From: Saccharicrinis sp965230625 | Lineage (GTDB): Bacteria; Bacteroidota; Bacteroidia; Bacteroidales; Marinilabiliaceae | DNA length: 64,000 nt | Reading direction: 5' to 3' | Assembly: GCA_965230625.1 (NCBI GenBank) | Contig: CBDDLL010000001.1 | Span: forward strand, 4,960,001-5,024,000 | Made by a program: the position numbers and the translations under genes | Notes under the pieces: model-generated | Told to the model about the DNA's origin: nothing | What the model saw: the letters and a program-made list of their open reading frames with translations, nothing else | The model's database searches: none | Part shown: positions 43,046 to 52,857 of the stretch, in pieces | Numbering within the stretch: the first letter of the stretch is position 1 | How the letters are laid out: each line of letters opens with the position of its first letter

Positions 43046-45199
43046 ATGAGGAAAATAATTGCTACTCTGATAATATCAGTAATATTCAGCTGTTATTTAA
43101 AAGCTAAGGAAGGTATGTGGATACCTATCCTTCTAGAAAAATACAATATCGAAGAAATGCAACAAATGGGTTTTAAGCTCACTGCTGAAGATATATATAG
43201 TGTAAACCAAGCTTGCTTAAAAGATGCAGTTGTAATTTTTGGAAATGGATGTACAGGTGAACTTATATCTGATGAAGGATTACTCATTACAAATCACCAT
43301 TGTGGTTATGGTGCTATACAAAAACATAGTTCGGTTGAAAACGATTATTTGACTCATGGTTTTTGGGCAAAAAATAAATCTGAAGAACTCATTAATAAGG
43401 GCCTTACTGTTACTTTTTTAAAAAGAATGGAAGATGTAACTGAAAAGGTACTCAAAGGAATTAATGATGATATAATAGGTAAGAACGATAGTATTCAAAA
43501 AAACATTGAACGCATAATCAAAGATGCTACAAAAGGAACACATTATACAGCTAAAGTAAAACCTTTCTTTCATAACAATCAATACTTTTTATTTATAAAT
43601 GAAGTATTTAAAGATGTACGATTAGTTGGAGCTCCTCCTTCTGCTATTGGAAAATTTGGTGGTGATACTGACAACTGGATGTGGCCACGTCATACTGGTG
43701 ATTTCTCTATTTTTAGAGTTTATGCGAACAAAGACAATAAACCTGCTGAATATTCCGAGGAAAATGTGCCTTATAAACCCATAAAACATTTTCCAATTTC
43801 ACTAAAAGGAGTAAATGAAGGCGATTTTACAATGGTTTTTGGGTATCCTGGATCTACAGAGCAATATGTACCCTCCTATCATTTAAAGATGATAACAGAA
43901 ACTATTAATCCACAACTAATAGACATTCGAACAAAAAAGTTAGATATCATTAAAAAATACCAAGAGAAAGATCCAGCAATTAGAATTAAATATGCTGCAA
44001 AAGCTGCTCGAATTTCTAACTCTTGGAAAAGGTGGAAAGGTGAAATAAAAGGCTTAGAAAAACTCAATGCTATTGATAGAAAAACTGAATTTGAAACTGA
44101 ATTTCAAGAATGGGCAGATGATAGTAATTCTGAAAAGTACCAATCACTACTTAACGATTACAAGCAATTGTATGATAAATATGTCGACTATAAATTAGCT
44201 TACAAATTCATAACCGAAGCTGTGTATAATAATGGTATGGAAGCTGTTTTAAACTCAAGTAACTTTAATAAAATTAAAAAAGCTTACAAAAAGGAAAAGT
44301 TAGACAGCGCTCAAATATTGTATTTAAAAAACGAATTAAATAACAGACTACTTTCTTTTTATAAAGACTACCACATACCTATTGATAAGGAGATGACCAT
44401 AGCCATACTAAAAACCTATAAAAAAGTAATATCTCCTAAATTCCTTCCTGACATTTACAATGTAATTGATAAAAAATATAAAGGTAATATTGAGAAGTAT
44501 GTTGATGTAGTTTTCAAGAAAACAATTTTTACATCTAAAGAAGAAGTACTTGAATTTGCTAAGAATTTCACAGAAAAAGACATAAAAAAACTAGATAAAG
44601 ATCCTGCTTTTATTTTATACAACAGTTTCTATGACTCATACAAACAAAAAATATATACAAATTACAATAAACTAACTAGTGAATTAGAACAACTTGATAA
44701 AAAATACATGGCAGCCCAAATGGAATATAAAAACGACCATGTGTTTTATCCTGACGCTAATTTCACGCTTAGAGTATCCTATGGCAAAGTGAGCGGTTAC
44801 AAACCTAAAGATGGTGTTAAATTTAAAAATTTCACTACTCTAGATGGTATTATAGCAAAAGATAATCCTGAAATATATGATTATCGTGTTCCCAAAAAAC
44901 TGAAAGAATTGCATAAAAATAAAGACTTTGGGGATTATGCTTTAAACGGAACCGTTCCTGTATGTTTTATTGCTACTAATCATACAACAGGAGGTAATTC
45001 CGGAAGCCCTGTTGTTAATGCTAACGGAGAATTAATTGGAGTCAACTTTGATAGAGCTTGGGAAGGTGTAATGAGTGATTTAATGTTTAATCCAAAGCAA
45101 TGTCGTAACATCTCATTAGATATCAGATATGTTCTATTTATTATCGATAAATACGCAGATGCTGGTTATCTCCTTGATGAAATGACTATTGTAAGATAA
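43046..45199 (+). CDS. S46-family dipeptidyl-peptidase, DPP11-like
   Basis: The 717-residue protein has a signal peptide (first 20 residues) and the S46 chymotrypsin fold: His in I-T-N-H-H-C-G-Y-G near 85, Asp in W-M-W-P-R-H-T-G-D-F near 225, and Ser652 in G-G-N-S-G-S-P. Eighteen residues after the serine is Arg670 in N-F-D-R. In Porphyromonas gingivalis the equivalent pair is Ser655 and Arg673 of DPP11, where the Arg selects Asp or Glu at P1, while DPP7 has Gly. So this one probably cuts dipeptides after acidic residues in the periplasm. It ends the kdsC operon. Confidence 0.9.
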   Translation: MRKIIATLIISVIFSCYLKAKEGMWIPILLEKYNIEEMQQMGFKLTAEDIYSVNQACLKDAVVIFGNGCTGELISDEGLLITNHHCGYGAIQKHSSVENDYLTHGFWAKNKSEELINKGLTVTFLKRMEDVTEKVLKGINDDIIGKNDSIQKNIERIIKDATKGTHYTAKVKPFFHNNQYFLFINEVFKDVRLVGAPPSAIGKFGGDTDNWMWPRHTGDFSIFRVYANKDNKPAEYSEENVPYKPIKHFPISLKGVNEGDFTMVFGYPGSTEQYVPSYHLKMITETINPQLIDIRTKKLDIIKKYQEKDPAIRIKYAAKAARISNSWKRWKGEIKGLEKLNAIDRKTEFETEFQEWADDSNSEKYQSLLNDYKQLYDKYVDYKLAYKFITEAVYNNGMEAVLNSSNFNKIKKAYKKEKLDSAQILYLKNELNNRLLSFYKDYHIPIDKEMTIAILKTYKKVISPKFLPDIYNVIDKKYKGNIEKYVDVVFKKTIFTSKEEVLEFAKNFTEKDIKKLDKDPAFILYNSFYDSYKQKIYTNYNKLTSELEQLDKKYMAAQMEYKNDHVFYPDANFTLRVSYGKVSGYKPKDGVKFKNFTTLDGIIAKDNPEIYDYRVPKKLKELHKNKDFGDYALNGTVPVCFIATNHTTGGNSGSPVVNANGELIGVNFDRAWEGVMSDLMFNPKQCRNISLDIRYVLFIIDKYADAGYLLDEMTIVR

Positions 45200-45448
45200 A
45201 TTCAATATTGTCTAGTTGTCATTCAAAGGTGTCAGCTAGACAATAGTACAAACAACTGATAATGCGTCCATAAAGGAACAAAGTTAAAAGTCGCCCAAAT
45301 AAAAAATCACCTTAGAACACCTAGTACAAGTAAAAATACAAACACGTTAGCTCAATTAGACTGACAGACCAATTAACTGTTTTTTTTAGTATACTAGTTT
45401 TATCATAAAATACCCTAACCGAAAACAAAGTCATATATCCCTAAAAAA

Positions 45449-46630
45449 TTACTTTATTCGAAGAGCGTAAAAAATACCATTTGCATCACCAAAATATATT
45501 ATCCCATTGTCAACTACCGGAGTGGAAATAATTGATCCTAATCCAAGTATCTTTTTCTCAGAAGCCTCTAAATCATTTCCATACAACTCAAAATCATCTC
45601 TAAATTTATCATCATCTTTATAAATAGTGTAATAATTTCTTTTACTTCCTTCTGTTTGATATAACTGGTCCATCACTCCATCAATATGATTCACCTTATA
45701 TAGTTTCCCATTAAAACAACCAAAAAATAAATCTCCATCATAAGATACAGCTTCTCCATATACTCTCATATTTAATGGAATTGACCATTTTATATGTCCT
45801 GTTTTTGCATCTAAAGCATAAAACTTATGAGAATCAGATGTACCAAAATAAATATTACCTTTAAACACATATGGACTAGCTATAATCCAACTATCTTTTT
45901 CCTTCATATTCCACAAACCTCTACCTGTATTAATATCTAAAGCATAAATATTATAGTCTCTACTTCCAAATATTACTGAGTTCTCGCATAAAGTAGCTCC
46001 TTTAGGTATCTCGCCTTTGGGGAAATATGCATCACCAACAGTTTTAAATTTCCAAACTAAATTACCCGTTTCAAAGTCTAAAGCATAAAAGAATCCATCA
46101 AAACTTCCTACAAATACCTTTTCATCTTTAATCACCGGAGTAGCATGCACTATATCACCTGTTTTATATTTCCAATTAGGTTCACCTGTATAGCAATTTA
46201 ATGCGTATATACAATTATCTCCACTACCTACTATGATCATATTTTTATAAAGAACAGGTGAAGATGTGTAATAGTCCCACATATCATATTGTTTTTCTCC
46301 TTTTGTTTTAAATGTTCAGGATAATGTTCCATCTTTTTTATTTAATGAGTATATCAATCCATCAGTACTTACAACAACTACATTTTCATTACAAATAAGT
46401 GGTTTAGATCTTATTTCTCCTTTTGTTATGAACTTCCATATTAAGTTGCCTGTATTTTTATTTAATACATACAAACAAGAATCATTACATCCAAAATAAA
46501 TAATGTTTTCATCTATTGTTGGAGTAGAGTATATTCCTTCATTCGTCGAGAATTTCCATACCAAAGCATCCTGTCCATAAATACTTATAATAGAAATAAC
46601 AAATAACAAATAAGCAAGAATGAGTTTCAT
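45449..46630 (-). pseudogene. PQQ-like beta-propeller protein, split by one nonsense codon
   Basis: Two frames, 46630-46316 and 46282-45449, are in the same phase and are joined by coding-like sequence. The only break is TGA at 46318-46316 in the context D-G-T-L-S-[stop]-T-F-K-T-K-G-E, where W (TGG) is expected from the repeat pattern D-G-x-L-x-W-x-F-x-T-x-G. Repaired, it would be a 393-residue protein with a signal peptide (about 19 residues, ending S-I-Y-G-Q) and seven or eight PQQ-type blades (W-K-F-x-T-x-G... Y-A-L-D). The role may be adhesion or assembly like BamB, but that is not supported. UGA readthrough and sequencing error are the alternatives to true decay. Confidence 0.75.
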
Positions 46631-47154
46631 ATGCTATATTTTTATGATTGAATTAACAAATAGAGAATTATTATAAATTTCTAACATAATCAATTTCTTT
46701 TAAACAAAAATGAACTATTTATTAAGATAGAAACTATTCTAAACTAATTATTTAATAGAACTAACATCTTTTGGGAACAACTTTTAATCTTAGTATGTTT
46801 TTTAGATTTGATTGCCCAGTCCATTCTTTACAACATTTTGGTTAACTTATTAGCTAATCTTTCGTATTATAGAAATTAAACTTTACATGATATTTCATCT
46901 AATTAAAATGGATATTCATTTGTTGGATTAAATCATCGATGAATCGAAAATCTACATTAGATAATGCTAAAATTTTCATTTACATATCTTATTCTGTTGA
47001 AATTCATGTTCATTTATTTGAATTTATAAATTAATGATGACTTAGAATATAATATTGAACCAAAAACAAATCCTAAGTTTTCTATTGGGACTTATAATGA
47101 CTTTGAATAAATTGATTGTAAGAATAGAAATAATTTTTACGTGAATTTAATCTG
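46631..47154. other. AT-rich intergenic region between divergent genes
   Basis: The region holds the upstream parts of the propeller gene (minus) and the histidine kinase (plus). No frame or strong hairpin is seen. Confidence 0.4.
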
Positions 47155-48468
47155 ATGATAGGATTATTTAAGATAATTACAACACATGTTGTACCTAATT
47201 TGGTTAAGCCTGAAAATATTAATACATATAAGGCTGTACAAAAAGCTTATTTATGGTGTTTAATAACACATATTTTGGCTATGGGTTTATTTGCTTATCA
47301 TGGAATTAAAGAAATGCTATTATTCAACACTGTTATTAGCATACCATGTTGGATTTTAGCAATATTTTTTAATCGTTTAGGTAAGCATAATTTGGCATTT
47401 GCAATAGCATCATTCGAATTAATTACTCATCAATGGGCATCTGTTTATTATGTTGGCTGGGATATTGGCTCACAATACTTTTTCATCTTTCTAGCCGGAT
47501 TGAGTTTTTTTAATCCAGGATGGAAAAGGTATGTAAATGTATTATTCTTACTATTTGTTGTATTATGCTTTATTATTGCATACCTAATTATACCTAATGA
47601 AGGAGTTTATAAATTCTCCCGCGAATGGGAAATTTTTGGTCATATTTATGTAGTTTCGTTTTCAATTTTAGTGTTGTCACTTGTAGTAAGCTATTATGCA
47701 CGCCTGTCATATAAATTGGAAGATAGCCTTAGACAATCTAATAAGGAAATTACTCAAAGTAATATTAAACTTAATGAGCTAATGGCTACAAAAAATACAA
47801 TTTTTAGAATACTAGCTCATGACTTAAGAGGTATGATTTCCAATATGGTTCAGTTTTCTGATTTACTTCAAGATGAATTTTCATCTAAAACTGAAGCTGA
47901 AAAATTAAAATATATTAGTATAATAAAACACTCTTCTTACAATAGTTTTAGTTTATTAAATAATTTATTACAATGGGCTTCATTTCAAACTGATACCATT
48001 AGTTTTAATCCTGAAAAAATTTGCATCTACCACCTTATTGATGAGAATATTAACATCTTACGCAGTAATATAGAAAGTAAAAACATTACAATTAAGAATG
48101 ATATAAGTAGTAATATTTACATTACAGGTGATAGAAACATGATAGATACAATTATTAGAAATATTTTATCAAATGCGATAAAATTTAGCTTTAAAGAGGG
48201 GTGTATATCGCTATTTTGTAAAGAAAATAACGGGTATTTTGATATTTCCATTATGGATACTGGTATTGGAATGGATGAGCAAACTATTATGAATCTTTTT
48301 AAAGTTAATGAAACTAAGTCTCGCACAGGAACAACTAACGAAAAAGGAAGCGGTATTGGATTAATTATTTGCAAGTATTTTATTGATAAACACAATGGTA
48401 AAATACATGTTAGTAGCCAAGAAAATAAAGGCTCTAAATTTACAGTATCTTTACCTAAGGATATTTGA
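47155..48468 (+). CDS. Membrane sensor histidine kinase
   Basis: The 437-residue protein has six membrane helices in residues 28-175, with short loops and no sizeable periplasmic domain. A coiled coil at 178-210 is followed by the HisKA domain (I-L-A-H-D-L-R-G-M, His near 222) and HATPase (N-A-I-K-F-S near 340, D-T-G-I-G-M near 367, G-S-G-I-G-L near 403). The H-D-L-R variant of the H-box is common in Bacteroidota. The sensor part resembles a 6-helix intramembrane type. No response regulator is adjacent. Confidence 0.88.
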   Translation: MIGLFKIITTHVVPNLVKPENINTYKAVQKAYLWCLITHILAMGLFAYHGIKEMLLFNTVISIPCWILAIFFNRLGKHNLAFAIASFELITHQWASVYYVGWDIGSQYFFIFLAGLSFFNPGWKRYVNVLFLLFVVLCFIIAYLIIPNEGVYKFSREWEIFGHIYVVSFSILVLSLVVSYYARLSYKLEDSLRQSNKEITQSNIKLNELMATKNTIFRILAHDLRGMISNMVQFSDLLQDEFSSKTEAEKLKYISIIKHSSYNSFSLLNNLLQWASFQTDTISFNPEKICIYHLIDENINILRSNIESKNITIKNDISSNIYITGDRNMIDTIIRNILSNAIKFSFKEGCISLFCKENNGYFDISIMDTGIGMDEQTIMNLFKVNETKSRTGTTNEKGSGIGLIICKYFIDKHNGKIHVSSQENKGSKFTVSLPKDI

Positions 48469-48511
48469 ACATCGTAAACACACCCGCTGAAATACAGACA
48501 TTAAGCAACTA

Positions 48512-49091
48512 TTAATAAGATGGATACCAAGAATAAAAGTACAATTCAAAATCATCCATTGGTAATTTCATTTTTTTATAAAGATTAAATCCATTTTTTT
48601 CGTAAAAATTTATATTGTGGGGATTAGATGTTTCGAGAAATATAGGTAAGTTTTTTTCTTGACATTTCTGTTTTATATATTCGATCATTTCTGTGCCCAT
48701 GCCATTTCCTTGCTTTTCTTTTTCAACTCCAATAAACCATATATGACAATTGTCCTTTGGGGGATGATTTTGATTTAATACCTGCTCTCGTTTTATCAAT
48801 TGCAAACCAAGCCTTAATCCAGAAACTTGAAATATAAAATACAAATCGTTTAAAATTGTAGACCTTTTACCATTAGACAGATTACATAGTATAGCACCTT
48901 TTTTTTTCCTCATTTATAAAAGCTAAGTTGTTCTTAATACTTATATTACAAACATATCTTATTTGTTTTTCAATCCGTTGTAATCTCCTACTATCTTGCT
49001 TTACACAACGATTTACACTTAAATTATAGGAAAAAGAAGGAGCTAATATTTTTATTAAAGTAGGGATATCTTTTTTCGTAGCTGTTATCAT
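48512..49091 (-). pseudogene. GNAT-family acetyltransferase with a frameshift in an A9 run
   Basis: The first frame (start ATG 49091) runs to M at 48885 and then a stop. The second, beginning at ATG 48913, continues with the acetyltransferase core (W-F-I-G-V-E-K-E-K-Q-G-N-G-M-G-T, the acetyl-CoA pyrophosphate-binding block, and F-Y-E-K-N-G-F-N-L-Y). On the minus strand the junction is GAGG followed by nine A and GG near 48900. With eight A the reading E-E-K-K-G-A-I-L-C-N would be continuous, giving about 180-190 residues. It is a frameshift by one base. Natural slippage, decay or an assembly error are all possible. Confidence 0.7.
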
Positions 49092-49329
49092 TTAAACGTT
49101 TTTATAAAATTTAATATCTTACATAACAATATATAATTGAAGGTTGCTAAACTAAATCATTAGTTTGCATAAGGCGAGTAGATTATTATGATTATTTCAC
49201 CTTACTAATTGAATCAATTTTTCTTACTAAACAATATCAACTTTAAATATTTATTTGATTATCAGCTATTAAAATATTACACATTACAATTCGTATGTTT
49301 CTCAAATCTTAATGACATCTTATTTATCT

Positions 49330-50124
49330 TCACTCTTCGTCATTCTCTTTTAAAACAGTTTGATTATACTCAGCTATTCTTCTTGAAAGTTTACTGTATA
49401 ATACAGTTAATTCATCATCATGATCTAATAATGCAAGGTGTTTATCCATAACATTTTTATCTCCTCTAACGGCCGGACCTGTTTGCGCTTTTATAGGTGA
49501 TAAAAACTCTGTTTTTAGTGCTGTTTCTTTAATCAATGGTTTCATAACATCAAAATTAATATTACCATTTTGAAGAATTTTTTCAGCTATAGCATACATA
49601 TGATTAGAGAAGTTACAAGCAAAAACAGCTGCTAAATGTATTTGTTGTCGTTGATTTGAGTTACAAAATAATACAGTTTGTGACATTTTTTTTGCAAGCT
49701 CCTCAAGCTTTCTACCTACTTTTTCTTCGTTAGCTTCCAATAAAATTGGAATCTCCATAAAATCCACTTCTCTTTCTTTACTAAATGTTTGAAAAGGATA
49801 AAAAATCCCATAATTATTAAACCTAATTAATAAATCCATACTTAATGCGCCCGCAGTATGTACTACGATACCCTTAACCTTTGGCAATTGCTCTATTATT
49901 GAATGTAAAGCAGAGTCTGTTACAGCAACAATATATAAATCAGCATCTTTCTGAATATTACTAAAATCATCTGTAGCATAAGCATTTAATGGTTCTGCTA
50001 ACTCTTCTGCATTTTCAAGTTTCCGGCTATATACCTGACGTATATTAAAACCTTTTTTTATTAAGCCTTTTCCTAACTGTGTAGCCAACTTACCGGCTCC
50101 TACTAAAACAATATTCTGAAGCAT
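49330..50124 (-). CDS. Rossmann-fold DUF2520 protein
   Basis: The 264-residue protein starts N-I-V-L-V-G-A-G-K-L-A-T-Q-L-G, a nucleotide-binding Rossmann turn of the F420/NADP-oxidoreductase type. It has D-L-Y-I-V-A-V-T-D-S near 64 and a helical C-terminal half with H-L-A-A-V-F-A-C-N-F-S-N-H-M near 166, the DUF2520 block. Function is not established; family members are putative oxidoreductases. The gene stands alone and is usually seen near kdsC/maf-type genes in Bacteroidota, which lie 4 kb away here. Confidence 0.8.
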   Translation of the reverse strand: MLQNIVLVGAGKLATQLGKGLIKKGFNIRQVYSRKLENAEELAEPLNAYATDDFSNIQKDADLYIVAVTDSALHSIIEQLPKVKGIVVHTAGALSMDLLIRFNNYGIFYPFQTFSKEREVDFMEIPILLEANEEKVGRKLEELAKKMSQTVLFCNSNQRQQIHLAAVFACNFSNHMYAIAEKILQNGNINFDVMKPLIKETALKTEFLSPIKAQTGPAVRGDKNVMDKHLALLDHDDELTVLYSKLSRRIAEYNQTVLKENDEE

Positions 50125-50282
50125 AATTAATAGACTTTATTTGAGATATACCAACCACAATTTATCATTTTACAAATAATCAACAAGTTATGTAATGTTA
50201 AATAAATTTATAGTGGCATATCATCAACATTACTTCTTAAAAAAGATGTTAGGTTTCGATGTGATTAAAAATAAGAATATAA

Positions 50283-50314
50283 TTGATTTATTCTTTATAC
50301 TATTTCTATTTTTG
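50283..50314 (+). promoter_or_regulatory. Promoter of mnmA
   Basis: TTGA (50283-50286) and TATTTTTG (50307-50314) are 20 bases apart. Transcription would start at about 50319-50321, which coincides with the ATG of mnmA, suggesting a leaderless or nearly leaderless message. Confidence 0.5.
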
Positions 50315-50318
50315 CTCA

Positions 50319-51404
50319 ATGAATAACGAGAAGGTACTTTTAGGAATGAGTGGAGGTGTCGATAGTTCAATGTCGGCTTGGTATTTACTACAACAAGGAT
50401 ATAAAGTAATTGGTGTTACTTTTAATACGGTTTCTCCAATATCCTCAAACAAATCATTACAATTTATTACCGAAGCTAAAGATATGGCACTTAAACTTGG
50501 TATTGAGCACCATATAATTGATGTATATGATAAGTTTAAAACCGAAGTAGTTGATTACTTTGTAAATGAATACCTTACTGGTCGAACTCCAAATCCTTGT
50601 ATTCGTTGTAACGAGACTATTAAATGGAAGTTACTTTTTGAATTGTCTCAAGAATTAGGATGCTCTAAAATTGCTACTGGGCATTATGTTACTGTTGTTA
50701 ACAGTAATGGATATTATCATATCAAAAAAGGAATAGATCCTAATAAAGATCAATCTTATTTTCTTTGGAACTTATCACAAGATATTCTTGAAAAATGCAT
50801 TTTTCCATTAGGTGAATTATTAAAAAAACAAGTAAAAGAAAAAGCCTTGGAACTAGGATATGATAAAGTTTCTTACAAAAAAGAAAGTATGGGAGTCTGT
50901 TTTTTAAATGGTAAAGATTATAGGGACTTCATTAACGAATTAAAACCTCATCTAAAAAAAGATTTAGCTCAAGGTAATATATTTAACGAAAATGGAGAAA
51001 AAATAGGAACCCACGATGGTTTTCCATATTATACTATTGGACAAAAAAGAGGCTTAAACCTAACTAAAAACCATGGAGAGTGCGTTGCTCAAATCGATGC
51101 AAAAAACAATAGGTTAATAACAGCACGTAAGGACGAATTATATTCAAGTCATTTGGTTATAAAAAACTTCCTTATTTTTAATCCTAATTATTTAAACCAA
51201 TCCAGAAAAGTTAAAATTAGGATTCGTGGTCTGGACGCTGTACCTCCAACCGATGGAGAATTATTTATAGTAAATAATAAGCTACACGTTAACTTTAGTG
51301 AACCAGTTTGGGCCTTAACCCCTGGGCAATCTATAGTATTTTATGAAATGGATATGGTTGTTGGTGGAGGAATTGTAGATCAAATTCAATTGGATATTAA
51401 ATAA
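50319..51404 (+). CDS. mnmA: tRNA-specific 2-thiouridylase
   Basis: The product is 361 residues from ATG 50319 (M-N-N-E-K-V-L-L-G-M-S-G-G-V-D-S-S); the in-frame TTG at 50283 lies within the predicted promoter and is not preferred. The PP-loop S-G-G-V-D-S-S starts at residue 11. The catalytic cysteines lie in N-P-C-I-R-C-N near residue 93 and M-G-V-C-F near 191. MnmA thiolates uridine 34 of tRNA-Lys, -Glu and -Gln. It converges on tilS (12 bases between stops). Confidence 0.95.
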   Translation: MNNEKVLLGMSGGVDSSMSAWYLLQQGYKVIGVTFNTVSPISSNKSLQFITEAKDMALKLGIEHHIIDVYDKFKTEVVDYFVNEYLTGRTPNPCIRCNETIKWKLLFELSQELGCSKIATGHYVTVVNSNGYYHIKKGIDPNKDQSYFLWNLSQDILEKCIFPLGELLKKQVKEKALELGYDKVSYKKESMGVCFLNGKDYRDFINELKPHLKKDLAQGNIFNENGEKIGTHDGFPYYTIGQKRGLNLTKNHGECVAQIDAKNNRLITARKDELYSSHLVIKNFLIFNPNYLNQSRKVKIRIRGLDAVPPTDGELFIVNNKLHVNFSEPVWALTPGQSIVFYEMDMVVGGGIVDQIQLDIK

Positions 51405-51415
51405 TAGATTGCCTT

Positions 51416-52744
51416 TTATTTCATTAACTCAATTTTAGTTATTTTTTTAGTGTTCTTGGTAATTTTATACCTATCATCGGTTCTATGCCCAATAATCCAA
51501 ATAATATCCTCACCTGATAATAAAAGCCATACTTCTTCTTTATCATTAATCGAGAATTTGTTGTCGATAAAAAAATCACTTAATTTTTTAAAATTACTCA
51601 TCCCTAATGGTTTAAAGAAATCACCTTGATGCCATTTTCTTATGGTAAGAGGAAAATCTAGTAAATCACTATCGAATTGAGCGATCTGTTTTCTAGTATC
51701 TATTTCATAACCAATGCTTTCTATATTATTTACTAATTTTAATCGAATAGGATCAACTAATTCATCATCATCTATATTGATATAAAAAGTTTCAATATTG
51801 TGTTTTTCAACCTTCGGCAAAAGAATTAAATTGAAGCGATCCTTAATAATTCTATAGTTTTCAGAATAAAACTGCTTACCTGAAACTTCTCTTTCAATAC
51901 AATCAACTAACTCATTTATTACTGCCCCATTAAAACCATAAGGATGTAAAAGTTCGAACAGTACAAGTTTTTTATCTATGAAATTAACAATGTGCTTGAG
52001 TGATATCAATAGTTTTTCATCCTGCTCAACAACAACATCTTCTTTTATCTCTTCAATATAATTCTGAAAAAAATTACTTATCTGGCCTAAATGAACCATA
52101 TTCTCCTCCATTGTATTCATAAACGAAGGATTGAGTTCTTTAAACAAAGGAATAATTTGGTTTCTCACTTTATTTCTTAAATAAATAGTTTCCAAGTTAC
52201 TAGAATCTGTTCTATAATTAAGTTTGTTATTATTGCAATATTCCTCAACCTCGCACCTACTAAAACAAAGCATTGGGCGAATTACATTTCCATAAACAGG
52301 TTTAATTCCAGATAAACCTTTTATTCCAGTACCACGAGATAGGTTTAAAAAAAAAGTTTCAATACTATCATCTCTATGATGACCTGTAGCAATCCAATCT
52401 AGTTTTTTAGATTCAAGAATTTGATTAAACCATGCATATCTTAAATCCCGCGCTGCCATTTCAATTGAAATCCCTTTTTCTTGAGCATATTCTTTAGTAT
52501 TAAACGATTTTCTAAACAATTCCACGTTTAAATCTTGGCAAAAATTAACTACAAATTGCTCATCATTATCCGATTCTTCTCCTCTTAAGTTGAAATTGCA
52601 ATGAGCAGCAAATACCTCAATCTTTAACAAATCCATCATATGCAACAAAGCAACAGAGTCTGCTCCACCACTTAATGCAACCAAAACTTTTTGTCCTTTT
52701 ATAAAACCACAGTTCTTTATTAAATTTTCCTGGAATTTATCCAT
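51416..52744 (-). CDS. tilS: tRNA(Ile)-lysidine synthase
   Basis: The 442-residue protein carries the PP-loop L-S-G-G-A-D-S-V near residue 24-31, I-A-T-G-H-H-R-D-D near 125 and L-S-R-G-T-G-I-K-G-L near 145, all typical of TilS, plus the C-terminal domain with W-H-Q-G-D-F-F-K-P-L-G near 375. It converts cytidine 34 of tRNA-Ile to lysidine so it reads AUA. It has no terminator before the convergent mnmA. Confidence 0.95.
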   Translation of the reverse strand: MDKFQENLIKNCGFIKGQKVLVALSGGADSVALLHMMDLLKIEVFAAHCNFNLRGEESDNDEQFVVNFCQDLNVELFRKSFNTKEYAQEKGISIEMAARDLRYAWFNQILESKKLDWIATGHHRDDSIETFFLNLSRGTGIKGLSGIKPVYGNVIRPMLCFSRCEVEEYCNNNKLNYRTDSSNLETIYLRNKVRNQIIPLFKELNPSFMNTMEENMVHLGQISNFFQNYIEEIKEDVVVEQDEKLLISLKHIVNFIDKKLVLFELLHPYGFNGAVINELVDCIEREVSGKQFYSENYRIIKDRFNLILLPKVEKHNIETFYINIDDDELVDPIRLKLVNNIESIGYEIDTRKQIAQFDSDLLDFPLTIRKWHQGDFFKPLGMSNFKKLSDFFIDNKFSINDKEEVWLLLSGEDIIWIIGHRTDDRYKITKNTKKITKIELMK

Positions 52745-52857
52745 TACTATGTATTTCTCAGCTCAAGAATAATTTACAGTTATTCTTTACACTTTATATT
52801 CGACAACGATTGTATTATTATTTCTTTCAAAACTACTTCAACTTAGTATTATTAATA

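Noticed and set aside
46316..46318. UGA recoded as tryptophan
   Set aside because: Many other genes in the window end in UGA, and the tRNAs seen are standard, so recoding of UGA is not supported.
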